Notes: generated from the letters alone by a model not told the origin. Numbered from the stretch's first letter, positions 17,137 through 26,961 are shown. The stretch: DNA of 64,000 nucleotides from Mycobacterium colombiense (GCF_001665835.1 NZ_LZSX01000089.1:166485-230484), one strand, 5' to 3'. Program-made: numbers and translations.

Positions 17137-18968
17137 GCCCGCTGCTCGAGGTGGCCGACCTGGCGGTCACGTTCCCGACGGGTGGCGATCCGGTGACCGC
17201 GGTGCGCGGTATCAGCTACCGGATCGAACCGGGGGAAGTCGTCGCCATGGTCGGTGAATCCGGTTCGGGGAAGTCCGTTTCGGCGATGGCGGCCATCGGC
17301 CTGTTGCCCGAGTACGCGCAGGTGCGCGGCTCGGTGCGGTTGCAAGGCACCGAACTGCTGGGCCTCGGTGACGACGCGATGTCGCGGTTCCGGGGCAAGA
17401 CGGTCGGCATGGTGTTCCAGGATCCCATGTCCGCGCTGACGCCCGTCTACACCGTCGGCGACCAGATCGCCGAGGCGATCGAGGTCCACCAGCCGGGGGT
17501 GGGCAGGAAGGCCGCTCGCCGGCGAGCCGTGGAATTGCTCGAGCTGGTGGGCATCGCGCAGCCGGAGCGACGTGCCCGCGCTTTTCCGCATGAACTGTCC
17601 GGCGGCGAGCGACAGCGGGTGGTCATCGCGATCGCGATCGCCAACGACCCGGACCTGTTGATCTGCGACGAGCCCACCACCGCGCTGGATGTCACGGTGC
17701 AGGCGCAGATCCTCGAGGTGCTCAAGACGGCGCGCGACATCACCGGCGCCGGGGTGCTGATCATCACGCACGACCTCGGAGTGGTGGCCGAGTTCGCCGA
17801 CCGCGCCCTGGTGATGTACGCCGGGCGGGTTGTCGAATCCGCTTCCGTGCATGACCTTTACCGGGACCGACGCATGCCGTACACGGTCGGGCTGCTGGGC
17901 TCGGTCCCGCGGCTGGACGCCGCCCAGGGCGCCCGGTTGGTGCCGATACCCGGTGCGCCGCCGTCGCTGGCGGGCCTGGATCCCGGGTGCCCCTTCGCGC
18001 CCCGCTGCCCGCTGGCCATCGACGAATGTCGGCTCGCAGAGCCGGAATTGCTTTCCGTCGGCGCCGATCACCGGGCAGCCTGCATCCGCACCGATCAGGT
18101 CGACGGCCGAAGCGCCGCAGACATCTACGGGGTGAGCACCGAAGCCCGCCAAGCGGAATCCGCCGATACGTCGGTGGTCGTTCGGGTGCGCGACCTGACC
18201 AAGACCTACCGGCTGACCAAGGGCGTGTTGCGCCGCAGCGCCGGTGAGGTGCGCGCCGTCGACGGCGTCAGTTTCGAATTGCGGCAGGGCCGCACCCTGG
18301 GCATCGTCGGCGAATCGGGTTCGGGCAAGTCGACCACCCTGCACGAGATCTTGGAACTCACCCGGCCCGAATCGGGTTCGATCGAGGTGCTGGGCACCGA
18401 CGTCACCGCGTTGAGCGCCGCGAGCAGGCGAGCGTTGCGGCGCGACATCCAGGTCGTCTTCCAAGACCCGGTCGCGTCGCTCGACCCGCGGCTACCGGTG
18501 TTCGACCTGCTCGCGGAACCCCTGCGGGCCAACGGGTTCGACAAGAGCCGCACCAACTCGCGCGTCGCCGAGCTGCTCGAGATCGTGGGGCTGCGCCGCG
18601 CCGACGCGGTCCGTTACCCCGCGGAGTTCTCCGGCGGGCAGAAGCAGCGCATCGGCATAGCGCGTGCGCTCGCTCTGCAACCGAAGATCCTGGCGCTCGA
18701 CGAACCGGTGTCCGCGCTCGACGTGTCCATCCAGGCCGGGATCATCAATCTGTTGCTTGACCTGCAGGAGCGGTTCGGACTGTCCTATCTGTTTGTCTCC
18801 CATGATCTTTCGGTGGTCAAGCACCTCGCCCACCAGGTCGTCGTGATGTACGCCGGGGCGATCGTCGAGCAGGGCGACAGCCGTCAGGTGTTCGCCGACC
18901 CGCAGCACGAATACACTCGGCGGCTGCTGAATGCGGTGCCGCAACCGGATCCGGGCAGACGTGTCTAG
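17133..18968 (+). CDS. oppD: oligopeptide ABC transporter ATPase OppD (two ATPase domains)
   Basis: 611 residues made of two fused ABC ATPases, equivalent to separate OppD and OppF elsewhere. Each half has Walker A GESGSGKS, a signature (LSGGERQR in the first, FSGGQKQR in the second) and Walker B (LLICDEPTTALD, ILALDEPVSALD). An oligopeptide-transporter C-terminal segment with cysteines (GCPFAPRCP) follows the first domain. It powers peptide import through OppBC. Confidence 0.96.
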   Translation: MSPLLEVADLAVTFPTGGDPVTAVRGISYRIEPGEVVAMVGESGSGKSVSAMAAIGLLPEYAQVRGSVRLQGTELLGLGDDAMSRFRGKTVGMVFQDPMSALTPVYTVGDQIAEAIEVHQPGVGRKAARRRAVELLELVGIAQPERRARAFPHELSGGERQRVVIAIAIANDPDLLICDEPTTALDVTVQAQILEVLKTARDITGAGVLIITHDLGVVAEFADRALVMYAGRVVESASVHDLYRDRRMPYTVGLLGSVPRLDAAQGARLVPIPGAPPSLAGLDPGCPFAPRCPLAIDECRLAEPELLSVGADHRAACIRTDQVDGRSAADIYGVSTEARQAESADTSVVVRVRDLTKTYRLTKGVLRRSAGEVRAVDGVSFELRQGRTLGIVGESGSGKSTTLHEILELTRPESGSIEVLGTDVTALSAASRRALRRDIQVVFQDPVASLDPRLPVFDLLAEPLRANGFDKSRTNSRVAELLEIVGLRRADAVRYPAEFSGGQKQRIGIARALALQPKILALDEPVSALDVSIQAGIINLLLDLQERFGLSYLFVSHDLSVVKHLAHQVVVMYAGAIVEQGDSRQVFADPQHEYTRRLLNAVPQPDPGRRV

Positions 18969-20655
18969 CCGGGTGGTCGAGGCGGGTGTGGGTACCCGGT
19001 TCGCAGCAGCGTTTCTGGCGATGGCCGTTGCGCTGTCGGGCTGCTCGCCGGCCGTCAACCTGATACCGGAGACCGGCCACAACGCGCAGATCGGCTCGAC
19101 GAGCGACATCAACCCACACGATCCGGCGACCTTGCAAGACGGCGGCGACCTGCGACTGGCGCTGACCGACTTTCCGCCGAACTTCAACATCTTGCACATC
19201 GACGGCAACTCGGCCGACGTCTCCGCGATGATGAAGGCCACCCTGCCCCGGGCGTTCGTCATCGGCCCCGACGGCTCGACGACGGTCGACACCGACTACT
19301 TCACCAGCATCGAGCTCACCGGCACTGCGCCGCAAGTAGTTACGTACACGATCAATCCCAAGGCGGTATGGTCCGACGGCACGCCGATCACCTGGGAGGA
19401 CATCGCAAGCCAGATCCACGCCCTGAGCGGCGTCGACAAGTCCTTCGAGATCGCCGGGCCCAGCGGCGCCGACCGCGTGGCGTCGGTGACCCGCGGCGTC
19501 GACGACCGGCAGGCCGTCATGACGTTCGCCAAGCCCTACGCCGAATGGCGCGGCATGTTCGCCGGCAACGGAATGCTGCTGCCCAAGAGCGTGACGACCA
19601 CCCCGGAGGCGTTCAACAAGGGCCAGCTGGAGGGGCCCGGTCCGTCGGCCGGCCCGTTCGTGGTCTCGTCGCTGGATCGGACCACCCAGCGGATCGTGTT
19701 GAGCCGCAACCCGAAATGGTGGGGTGCGCGGCCCCGCTTGGACAGCATCACCTACCTGGTGCTCGACGATGCCGCGCGGCTCCCTGCCTTGCAGAACAAC
19801 ACGATCGACGCCACCGGGGTCGGCACGATCGACCAGCTGACCATCGCGCAGCGCACCAAGGGGATCTCGATCCGGCGCGCGCCCGCCCCGGCCTGGTCAC
19901 ACTTCACGTTCAACGGTGCCCCCGGCTCGATCCTGGCCGACAAGGCACTGCGCGTCGCGGTGGCCAAGGGGATCGATCGCCAGACCATCGCCAAGGTCGT
20001 CCAGTACGGCCTCACCAGTGACCCTGTGGCACTGGGCAATCACATCTATGTCGCCGGGCAGCAGGGCTATCAGGACAACGGCTCGGTCCTGCCCTACGAC
20101 CCGGCCGCGGCGGGCCGGGAACTTGACGCGCTGGGCTGGAAGCGGGCCGGACAGTTCCGGGAGAAAAGCGGTCGGCAGCTGGTCATCCGCGACTTGTTCT
20201 ACGACGCCCAGGGCAGCCGGCAGTTCGCCCAGATCGCCCAGCACAGCCTCGCCCAGATCGGCGTCAAGCTCGAGCTCGTCTCCCGATCCGGCAGCGGCTT
20301 CTTCACCAACTACATCAACGTCGGCGATTTCGATATGGCCCAATTCGGTTGGCTCGGAGATGCTTTCCCACTGTCGGCGCTGACCCAGATCTACAAGTCC
20401 GACGGGGAGAGCAATTTCGGCAAGATCGGCAGCGAGCAGATCGACGCCGCCATCGAAGGCACGCTGGAAGAACTCGATCCGGCCAAGGCGCGGGCGTTGG
20501 CCAACGATCTCGACAAGATGATCTGGGCGGAGGGATTCAGCCTTCCGCTGACCCAGTCGCCCGGCGATGTCGCGGTGCGCAGCACGCTGGCCAATTTCGG
20601 CGCCGCCGGTCTCGCCGACCTCAACTACACCGCCATCGGCTTCACGCGGAGTTGA
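18961..20655 (+). CDS. oppA: oligopeptide-binding lipoprotein OppA
   Basis: 564 residues from the GTG at 18961, overlapping the oppD stop by 8 bp. A type II signal peptide ends in lipobox LSGC (lipidated Cys28). The rest is a class-C (SBP_bac_5) peptide-binding protein, e.g. VVTYTINPKAVWSDGTPITWEDI and FEKPYAEWR-like segments. It captures peptides outside the membrane for OppBCD. The 3' end overlaps the convergent hydrolase gene by 14 bp. Confidence 0.95.
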   Translation: MSSRVVEAGVGTRFAAAFLAMAVALSGCSPAVNLIPETGHNAQIGSTSDINPHDPATLQDGGDLRLALTDFPPNFNILHIDGNSADVSAMMKATLPRAFVIGPDGSTTVDTDYFTSIELTGTAPQVVTYTINPKAVWSDGTPITWEDIASQIHALSGVDKSFEIAGPSGADRVASVTRGVDDRQAVMTFAKPYAEWRGMFAGNGMLLPKSVTTTPEAFNKGQLEGPGPSAGPFVVSSLDRTTQRIVLSRNPKWWGARPRLDSITYLVLDDAARLPALQNNTIDATGVGTIDQLTIAQRTKGISIRRAPAPAWSHFTFNGAPGSILADKALRVAVAKGIDRQTIAKVVQYGLTSDPVALGNHIYVAGQQGYQDNGSVLPYDPAAAGRELDALGWKRAGQFREKSGRQLVIRDLFYDAQGSRQFAQIAQHSLAQIGVKLELVSRSGSGFFTNYINVGDFDMAQFGWLGDAFPLSALTQIYKSDGESNFGKIGSEQIDAAIEGTLEELDPAKARALANDLDKMIWAEGFSLPLTQSPGDVAVRSTLANFGAAGLADLNYTAIGFTRS

Positions 20656-21886
20656 GGCGCCGCCGTAAAAGATTCGGGATCGGCAGGGCGCCCTCGACGA
20701 CGGCCGCCGCCCCGAGCGCCTTCCACAGCAGCCGCACCTCCGGGCGCGGCGGGAGCGCGTCCAACGCCGACGCCTGTGCGGCGAGGCCATTCAGGTCGCC
20801 GCGCCGAACCGCGTCGGCGCTGGCGAGTGCGACGGGTTCACGGAAATCCAGCGCGCTGTGCGCCATGTTCGGCAGGCTCAACAGCACCGCATTGGGCAGC
20901 AGCGACGCGACGCGTTGCGCGACGGCCGGCGGGGTGATCAGGTCACGACCTCCGGAAACCACCGCGGTGGACCAGTCGAATTTCGGCATTTCGGCCACCA
21001 GGTCATAGGGTTCGTCTTCGAAAGTCACTCGCTGCGTGCGGGCTCTGCTTTCGGCGAGCGCGGGATCGAGAGGTAGGCCGTCGGGTTCGGCGGCGTAGTC
21101 CAGTTCGCGGAATGCGATGCGGCTCACCAGATCTTCTTCGTACCGAAACGGCAGATTGCTCAGGGTGGTGAACCGGGATAGCGTCCACCACAGCAGTTTT
21201 CGGCCATCGAGTAGCAGGTCGAGTTGCCGCTCGAGCAAGTCGGTTCCGCCGTACCCGTAGATCGTCGCGACGACCTGTGTTGCCGTCGCGTTCATGACGC
21301 CGGCATCGACGAGTTTACGCATTTTGGGTGCCAACGGGGCCGTTTCGGGGCTGTCGCCCTTCAGCAGCAGCCGGCGGATCGCGCGGCGCACGATGACGAT
21401 GTCGTGCCGCGACAGCAGCGGTGAATCGAGCACCATGCCGCGCACGCGGTGCGGGTGGCGCACCCCGACGCCGGCCGCGATGTAGGTGCCGTACGAGGCG
21501 CCGTAGATGACGGCCGACTCCGCTTGGACGTCGTCGAGCACCGCCGCCACATCGTCGACCACCTGGTTCACGGTCAGCGCTTGCGGGGGCAGGTCGGCAC
21601 CCGAATCGTCGTGGCGCGACATTCCCACCCCGCGGTGCTCGATCATGATGACGTCGAGACCGGCCGCCGCCGCGCGCCGCCGCAGCCCCTTGTACATCTG
21701 CACCGACGCCACTCCCGGACCGCCGGGGATGATGACCAGCGGATGGGTGGACTTGCGGCCCGCGCGCACGTAGTACAGATCGAACTCTTCGGCGCTGTGC
21801 GGTGAGATCGGCCGGCGCACGGGCCGGACGCCGGGCAGTTCCGCCAGCTTCTCCTGTATCCGGCTGCGCTTCGCGTTCATCGTCAT
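20642..21886 (-). CDS. S33-type alpha/beta hydrolase (prolyl aminopeptidase-like)
   Basis: 414 residues from the ATG at 21886 (another ATG at 21880). Oxyanion HGGP-like motif GGPG (55-58), nucleophile elbow GASYG (Ser131), an Asp in GGRDLITPP and a His in NMAHSALD complete the triad. A helical cap lies between. Most like proline iminopeptidase/TAP-like S33 enzymes. Substrate unknown. It occupies the place where M. tuberculosis has the GMC oxidoreductase Rv1279. Confidence 0.85.
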   Translation of the reverse strand: MTMNAKRSRIQEKLAELPGVRPVRRPISPHSAEEFDLYYVRAGRKSTHPLVIIPGGPGVASVQMYKGLRRRAAAAGLDVIMIEHRGVGMSRHDDSGADLPPQALTVNQVVDDVAAVLDDVQAESAVIYGASYGTYIAAGVGVRHPHRVRGMVLDSPLLSRHDIVIVRRAIRRLLLKGDSPETAPLAPKMRKLVDAGVMNATATQVVATIYGYGGTDLLERQLDLLLDGRKLLWWTLSRFTTLSNLPFRYEEDLVSRIAFRELDYAAEPDGLPLDPALAESRARTQRVTFEDEPYDLVAEMPKFDWSTAVVSGGRDLITPPAVAQRVASLLPNAVLLSLPNMAHSALDFREPVALASADAVRRGDLNGLAAQASALDALPPRPEVRLLWKALGAAAVVEGALPIPNLLRRRLNSA

Positions 21887-21983
21887 TCGCGTGGGCCCCC
21901 CATCATCCCATTCTGCAGGCAAGGCGCGAGTGCGGCGATGAATCGCTTTGATCAGCGATATCGGCGGTGGTCAGCCGCCAGGG

Positions 21984-24605
21984 CTAAGCGCTGAGATCGA
22001 TGCGGTGGGCGCCCTTGACACCGTCGTAGCGGTCGGGGCTACAGGTGAGGACAATCACCTGCCCGTGGGCGCCCACGGTGTCGAACAACTCCCCCATCTT
22101 GGTCAACCGGTCCGGGTCGGTGAAACCGAGCGCGTCGTCGACCACCACCGGGACGGCGTCCTCCTTGGCGACCAGGGCCGCGCCGGCCAGCCGCGCCAGG
22201 ATGCCGAGTTGCTCCTTGGCGCCGCCGGATAAGGATTCGTACGGCACCGTGATGCCGTTCAGCGTGCGGCTGCGGATGCACAGGTCGCTGTCGATATCGA
22301 CCTCGAAACTCGGGCCGAAGACCGGGCGGCCGAGCCGCTGCAGTTCCGAACGATAGGGCTCGACGTAGCGCCGACGGGTGGTGTCGCGGTGGCGCGTCAT
22401 GACCGACCGCAGCAGTTGCGCGGCGCGGGCGCGGGCGCCCACCTGGCTGTGTTCGCTGGCGGCGTGCTCGCGTTCGGTTTCCGCGACGTCGAGCTTGCCT
22501 TGGCGTCCCTCACTGCCGAACACCGAGAGTTCGATCGTGATCTCACGCAACGCGCGGGCGGCCTCCTCGTAGCGCTCGCGCAGCGAGTCGGCTTCCTTTT
22601 TGGCATCGGCCAATTCGGTCTCGACCGCATCGGGTGCGGCCGCGGCCAGGGCGTCGGCGAGTTCGGTAGCCCGCTGTTGCGCGGCCTGCGCCGCGCCCAG
22701 CGCCGTGGCCGCAGCGGCCGCGAGTTCGTCATCGCCGGCCGACGCGCGTTCGGCGGCCAGCCGGCCGGCGGCGGCGTCCAGCTCGGCTCGTTGAGCATCC
22801 AGGGTGTTCTGCAGAACCGTTGCCCGCGTGGATAACTCGGCGAGCTCGGTGGCGGCGGCGGTGGCGGCCTGGCGGCGTGCCTCGCATTCGCTCGATGCGG
22901 CCGCGCGCGCCTGAAGGACCGCGGTGAGTTCGGCGCGGGCGGCGCCGATATCGGTGAGAACGAGTTCGGCCTCGGCGGGGTGTTCGGCGCGCAACTGCGC
23001 CAGCCGCGACCGCAGCTCGTCGGCCTGTTCGTCACCGCAGAGGCCGGCCAGAGTTGCGGTGAGCTGATCGCGGGTGCTGTGCAACTCGCGGCGACGCTGG
23101 TCGGCGGACCGTGCCGCGGCGAGGTCGTTCACCTCACCGGCCGCCAGCGCCGCTGCCATCTCCTCTTGTGCCGCAGCGTGTTTGGCGTGAATATCCAGCG
23201 TGGTCGCGCCCGGGGTGACCCGGGCGGTCAGGACACCGGCGACCTCTACCGTGGTGGGTCCGGCGGCGGTGGTCGACCAGCTCTGTCCGGCCGGCAGGGA
23301 GATCTGCCGGCCGCCCACGGTCAGCTGAATGTCTGCGGCTGCGGTGAATTCGATCGCCGCCGACGTCAGCGCCAACTGGTCACCGGTGCGATCGACCGCG
23401 GCCGCGGCGTCCTCGATGCGTCGCAGCACCGCCTCGGTGACGGCGATGGTGCCGAGCTCGACACCGATCCGTTTGCGATCCCGCTCGATGGCATCGATTT
23501 TGGCCAGCCGGGCGGTCAACCGATCGGCCTCTTCGCGGTTGGCGAGTTGGTCGACCGCGCCTCGCACGGCTTCGGTCCGGTGTTGCAACTCGGCCAGGGC
23601 CTCGGTGGCCCGCTGCAGCGCGGCGCCGGACGCTTCGGCCTCCGCATGTGCCGCCGCGTGGGCGGCCGCGGCTTCCTGGGCCTGAGTTCGCGTTTCGGCG
23701 ACCGCGCCGGCCCGGGTGTCGATTTCCGTGAGCAGTTGCCGGCGTGCGGTGTGGGCGCCGCTAGCTGAGGCGGCGGTGGCGGCCGCGGCCTCGGCGACCA
23801 GCTGAGCTTCACGCCGCTGCGCGGTCAGCGCGGCGATCTTGTCGGCGGCTTGCTGCGCGGCGGTGACGCGCGGCCCGGCGGCGATACGGCGCTGGGAGAA
23901 GTCGGCCACCTGCTGGGTCAACACGGCGTGGCGGGCCACCCGGTCGTCGACCTCGGCGACCGCCGCCGCACACTCGGCGACCGCGGCCTCGGCGTCGGCG
24001 AGTCGGGTGATCGCGGCGGCCCACTCACCCGTCGGACGTCCGGTCGGGGTGAAGTAACGGCCGTATTCGGCGTCGATGCGCTCGATGAGCAGCGGCTCGG
24101 TGCCGCACAAGCCCCCGCTGTCGCCGGCGGCCACATCGAGCGCCCGCGAGAGCGCGTCGCATCCGGACAAATCCACCGCGGCGGTCGACGCGGACTGCAG
24201 CACCCGCTGGGCGTGCCACAGGTCGCTGTCCACCGTCTCGGCCAGCATCGCGCGGACCCGTTCGTGGGCCTCGTCGCCGGTCAGCTGTTCGCGGTACGGC
24301 CGGACCACGGTCAGCTCCGTCTCGCACTTCTTGTGAAACCGCTTGCGATAGACGAAACGATAAGGGCCACAACTGATTTCGGCGGAGACCTCGGAGCCCA
24401 CGTCACTGTGGGTGGGCTTGACCTGCTTGACTTCCTTCTTGGTCGAGCGGTCCCGCGCTTCCAGGAGCAGATCCAGGGCCTCGATCATCGACGACTTGCC
24501 GATCTCGTTGGCGCCGCACACCACGACGACGCCGTGGTCGGGGAAGTCGATTTCGCGGTGCACAATGCCGCGGTAGTTCGTCAGGATCAGCCGGTGTAGC
24601 TTCAC
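21984..24605 (-). CDS. SbcC/YhaN-like SMC-type ATPase (Rv1278-like)
   Basis: 873 residues from the GTG at 24605, overlapping the partner's stop (GTGA). Walker A GANEIGKSS (31-39) follows an SbcC-like first strand. A long Ala/Glu/Arg-rich coiled-coil region covers residues about 180-720. The ABC signature SLSGG (791-795) and Walker B VVVDDALG (about 820-827) follow. No CxxC zinc hook is present, unlike true SbcC/Rad50, so it is nearer YhaN. With the adjacent metallophosphoesterase it should form a DNA-end-processing complex. Confidence 0.9.
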   Translation of the reverse strand: MKLHRLILTNYRGIVHREIDFPDHGVVVVCGANEIGKSSMIEALDLLLEARDRSTKKEVKQVKPTHSDVGSEVSAEISCGPYRFVYRKRFHKKCETELTVVRPYREQLTGDEAHERVRAMLAETVDSDLWHAQRVLQSASTAAVDLSGCDALSRALDVAAGDSGGLCGTEPLLIERIDAEYGRYFTPTGRPTGEWAAAITRLADAEAAVAECAAAVAEVDDRVARHAVLTQQVADFSQRRIAAGPRVTAAQQAADKIAALTAQRREAQLVAEAAAATAASASGAHTARRQLLTEIDTRAGAVAETRTQAQEAAAAHAAAHAEAEASGAALQRATEALAELQHRTEAVRGAVDQLANREEADRLTARLAKIDAIERDRKRIGVELGTIAVTEAVLRRIEDAAAAVDRTGDQLALTSAAIEFTAAADIQLTVGGRQISLPAGQSWSTTAAGPTTVEVAGVLTARVTPGATTLDIHAKHAAAQEEMAAALAAGEVNDLAAARSADQRRRELHSTRDQLTATLAGLCGDEQADELRSRLAQLRAEHPAEAELVLTDIGAARAELTAVLQARAAASSECEARRQAATAAATELAELSTRATVLQNTLDAQRAELDAAAGRLAAERASAGDDELAAAAATALGAAQAAQQRATELADALAAAAPDAVETELADAKKEADSLRERYEEAARALREITIELSVFGSEGRQGKLDVAETEREHAASEHSQVGARARAAQLLRSVMTRHRDTTRRRYVEPYRSELQRLGRPVFGPSFEVDIDSDLCIRSRTLNGITVPYESLSGGAKEQLGILARLAGAALVAKEDAVPVVVDDALGFTDPDRLTKMGELFDTVGAHGQVIVLTCSPDRYDGVKGAHRIDLSA

Positions 24606-25753
24606 GCCGCGCCCCGGTCGGTGAGGCGCAGTAGTAGCGCCAGCGCCGCCTGCGCGTCGACGGCGGTCGCGCAGTCCTCCTCGCGCGCCGTCGCCACCAA
24701 TTCTTCGACCGCCGCGGCGGCGAAACCTCCGATGCCCAGATCGCTGAACTCGCCGTCGGCCGGGATCACCGCCAAATCGGTGTGACGTTCCCACAGGCCC
24801 AGCCATGCGAACAACCGTGCGTATTTATCAAGGCAGGCGTCCAGTGCGGCGCGGTCGGTGACCGTCAGCGAACCGGTCAGGGCCAGGCGCACCACGGTTC
24901 GGTCCTTCTCGGTCATCAGGTCCAGGTTCATGTCCAGATCGGCGATGTCGCGACTGGTGTCGACCTGCCGGTGCATCGTGACGAACCGCCAGCTGCCCAG
25001 GTGCCGCGGCGTCACGGAGACCGCGCGCCGCGGGTCGGCCTCGTCGATGTCGACAATCAGGACGTGGCCGGGGTCGGATTCGACGTCGTCGAAGTTGGTG
25101 ACTTCCGGGGAGCCGGAGTACCACACCCGGCCACTGCCGCCGACCTGGGTGAGCGAGTGCTTATCCCCCAGCGCCACATAGTGCACCGCGCCGCGGGTCA
25201 GAGCGTCGTCGACCGTGGCGAGCCGGATCAGCGAAGGCTTGTCCCGGTCGGGATCCAGTACGTCGACGCCCCCGTGCGCGACGAGGATCCGGGTGCCCTC
25301 CGCGGCGGGCAGGTCGTCGAGGACGTCGGCGACCAGGTCGGTGGTCGGCACCTTCGACCGCCACGGCGCGGCGACGATCTCCAGCCCGGGACGTACCTGA
25401 TGCACGCCGGCCTGATCGAGCACCACCACGTTGTCGGGACGTTCGCGGGTGAACAGCACGCTGGTGTACACCGACGAGGCGTCCAAGGGGTCGTGGTTGC
25501 CCGGCAGCAGGTACACCGGAATTCCGATGGCGCGCATGGCTTCCAGGGACTGCCCGATCACCTTGGGCGGAAGCTGATTGTGTTCGAAGACATCGCCCGA
25601 CACGACTACGAACTCGGCGCCCACTTCTGCTGCCAGCGCGCCCAGAGCGGAAACCACGTCGCGGCGGGCCGCCGAATAGCGTGGCTGCGCGTCACCGGCG
25701 AGGAAGTGCCGGGTCATGCCCAACTGCCAGTCGGCGGTGTGCAGGAATCGCAT
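24602..25753 (-). CDS. SbcD/YhaO-like metallophosphoesterase (Rv1277-like)
   Basis: 383 residues. The calcineurin-like nuclease motifs are in order: TADWQLG (Asp8), SGDVFEHN (Asp54), PGNHDPLD (Asn86-His87) and a later VAHGGVD and LGDKHSL. These bind two metals. The family (Mre11/SbcD) has exo- and endonuclease activity on DNA ends. First gene of a two-gene operon with the ATPase. Confidence 0.92.
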   Translation of the reverse strand: MRFLHTADWQLGMTRHFLAGDAQPRYSAARRDVVSALGALAAEVGAEFVVVSGDVFEHNQLPPKVIGQSLEAMRAIGIPVYLLPGNHDPLDASSVYTSVLFTRERPDNVVVLDQAGVHQVRPGLEIVAAPWRSKVPTTDLVADVLDDLPAAEGTRILVAHGGVDVLDPDRDKPSLIRLATVDDALTRGAVHYVALGDKHSLTQVGGSGRVWYSGSPEVTNFDDVESDPGHVLIVDIDEADPRRAVSVTPRHLGSWRFVTMHRQVDTSRDIADLDMNLDLMTEKDRTVVRLALTGSLTVTDRAALDACLDKYARLFAWLGLWERHTDLAVIPADGEFSDLGIGGFAAAAVEELVATAREEDCATAVDAQAALALLLRLTDRGAA

Positions 25754-26075
25754 GCCGGCGACCCCCTTTCGAAGTGCGTGTTACCTGGGCATCGAGAGTT
25801 TAGGTCTGCGCACCGACAAGACGCGGGACCTCGATCGGCAGGTCTCGATCTGAGAAATCCGGCGACACCCTGTGGTTCTTGATCGGCGGGTCGAATCTGA
25901 GACGAAAACCGGCTCAATGCCGCGGTCAGGAATTTGCTCGCGAACTATGCCTCAGATGAGTTGCGCCAGTGTGAATCTAGACCTGAAGGCCTGCGCAAGC
26001 CGCTGCAGTCGGCCAAGCTCACCATCCACGAGCCCGGCTCGAACCACATTGGCGAACAACACTTTCCGATACAAG
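25754..26075. other. 322-bp gap, lower GC, coding-like remnants only
   Basis: Between the SbcD-like start and the Pro-rich gene's stop. A minus-strand frame ending at 25952 (…AGLVDGELGRLQRLAQAF…) looks protein-like but has no start separate from the next gene and no family I recognise. A plus-strand frame across the same bases also stays open. I call neither. The gap should also hold the promoter for the SbcD-like gene. Confidence 0.4.
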
Positions 26076-26654
26076 CTAACTTGGCGGGTTGACAGGCCTG
26101 CCGGGATTCGGAAACGCCGGGTTGGTGTAGGCCGGTGTCTGTGGCTCATCGCCGGGATTCGGATTCATGATTGGCGGTGGTCCGGACTCTGGCTCAGCTG
26201 ATGGAGGCGGGGGTGCCCGATGTTCGGGCGGTGGCGGCTTGGGCACCAAATAGTTCTTCCATGCGCCCGGTGGATTCGGTGCAGGGCCGATCGTGTTATC
26301 CGGCCAGCGCCATGAACAGCTACCGGAAGCACCCCCGAAATCGCCTGCAGGAAGGGTCAACCCAAAACCCATAAAACTTCCACCGATCGGGGCATTGCCA
26401 CCTGGACCGCCCATGTTCCATCCGCCATATTCGCAGTGCCAGTGCGTGCTGTTCTCTTCGAGAGGAAAATCGCAGTAGTACGTCGTGGCCCCCGCCTCGA
26501 AAGTACTTCCGCCAACACCGGGATAGTCGCAGACGCCGGGGCCTGGAAGGTTGCCGCCCGGCCCGGCCCAGGCTACCGCCGAATTGAGGATTACCCACAA
26601 GGTGGCGCCCGGTGCCACCAGTAATCTAATTCCCGTGCGCAACGACTCTTTCAC
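26076..26654 (-). CDS. Pro/Gly-rich exported protein, unknown
   Basis: 192 residues from the GTG at 26654 (an ATG at 26678 would add 8). Signal peptide residues 1-30 end near AVAWA. The mature half (about 30-130) is Gly/Cys/Trp-rich with cysteines in GVCDYPG, YYCDFP, HWHCEYG and GSCSWRW that could form two disulfides. The last ~65 residues are a Pro-rich tail. Base composition is lower in GC than the neighbours. I do not recognise a function. Confidence 0.65.
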   Translation of the reverse strand: MKESLRTGIRLLVAPGATLWVILNSAVAWAGPGGNLPGPGVCDYPGVGGSTFEAGATTYYCDFPLEENSTHWHCEYGGWNMGGPGGNAPIGGSFMGFGLTLPAGDFGGASGSCSWRWPDNTIGPAPNPPGAWKNYLVPKPPPPEHRAPPPPSAEPESGPPPIMNPNPGDEPQTPAYTNPAFPNPGRPVNPPS

Positions 26655-26961
26655 TGTAACGCCTTCTAGCTTCGGCAATGGCAGCGCGTGCCTCGAGCGG
26701 GGGACTGCTATTCCAAGTTCTACAACGCCCGGGACAAATTCGCAGAGAATTTAGGATTCGTCCCCCATCAGGCTGGTTCTGGCCGTCGCCGCCGAGACTG
26801 TGCTGGCTATCGGCCGACCATCTCCACTCGCTACGCCTACCGGATACAGCCGAGCTCGGCCACTTCATCTGCCAACCAACACCTGCTACCACCCGCAAAA
26901 ACTGCTCGACGGCGATGGTGAGGACTACTATTTGCCGCAGCACTGATTAATCTGATTTCTC
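26655..26961 (+). other. 307-bp low-GC gap with a possible decayed short gene
   Basis: Plus-strand frame 0 reads GDCYSKFYNARDKFAENLGF (about 26703-26762), and another frame reads NTCYHPQKLLDGDGEDYYLP and stops at 26946. Both look like real protein in composition. They need a frame change to join, and no good start is seen. This may be a remnant of a small exported protein, or chance. No other feature seen apart from the sixA upstream region. Confidence 0.3.

Noticed and set aside
25952..26149. Minus-strand frame ending in LAQAFRSRFTLAQLI
   Set aside because: It looks protein-like, but overlaps the 3' end of the Pro-rich gene, has no independent start and no family I know. Kept only as a note in the gap entry.
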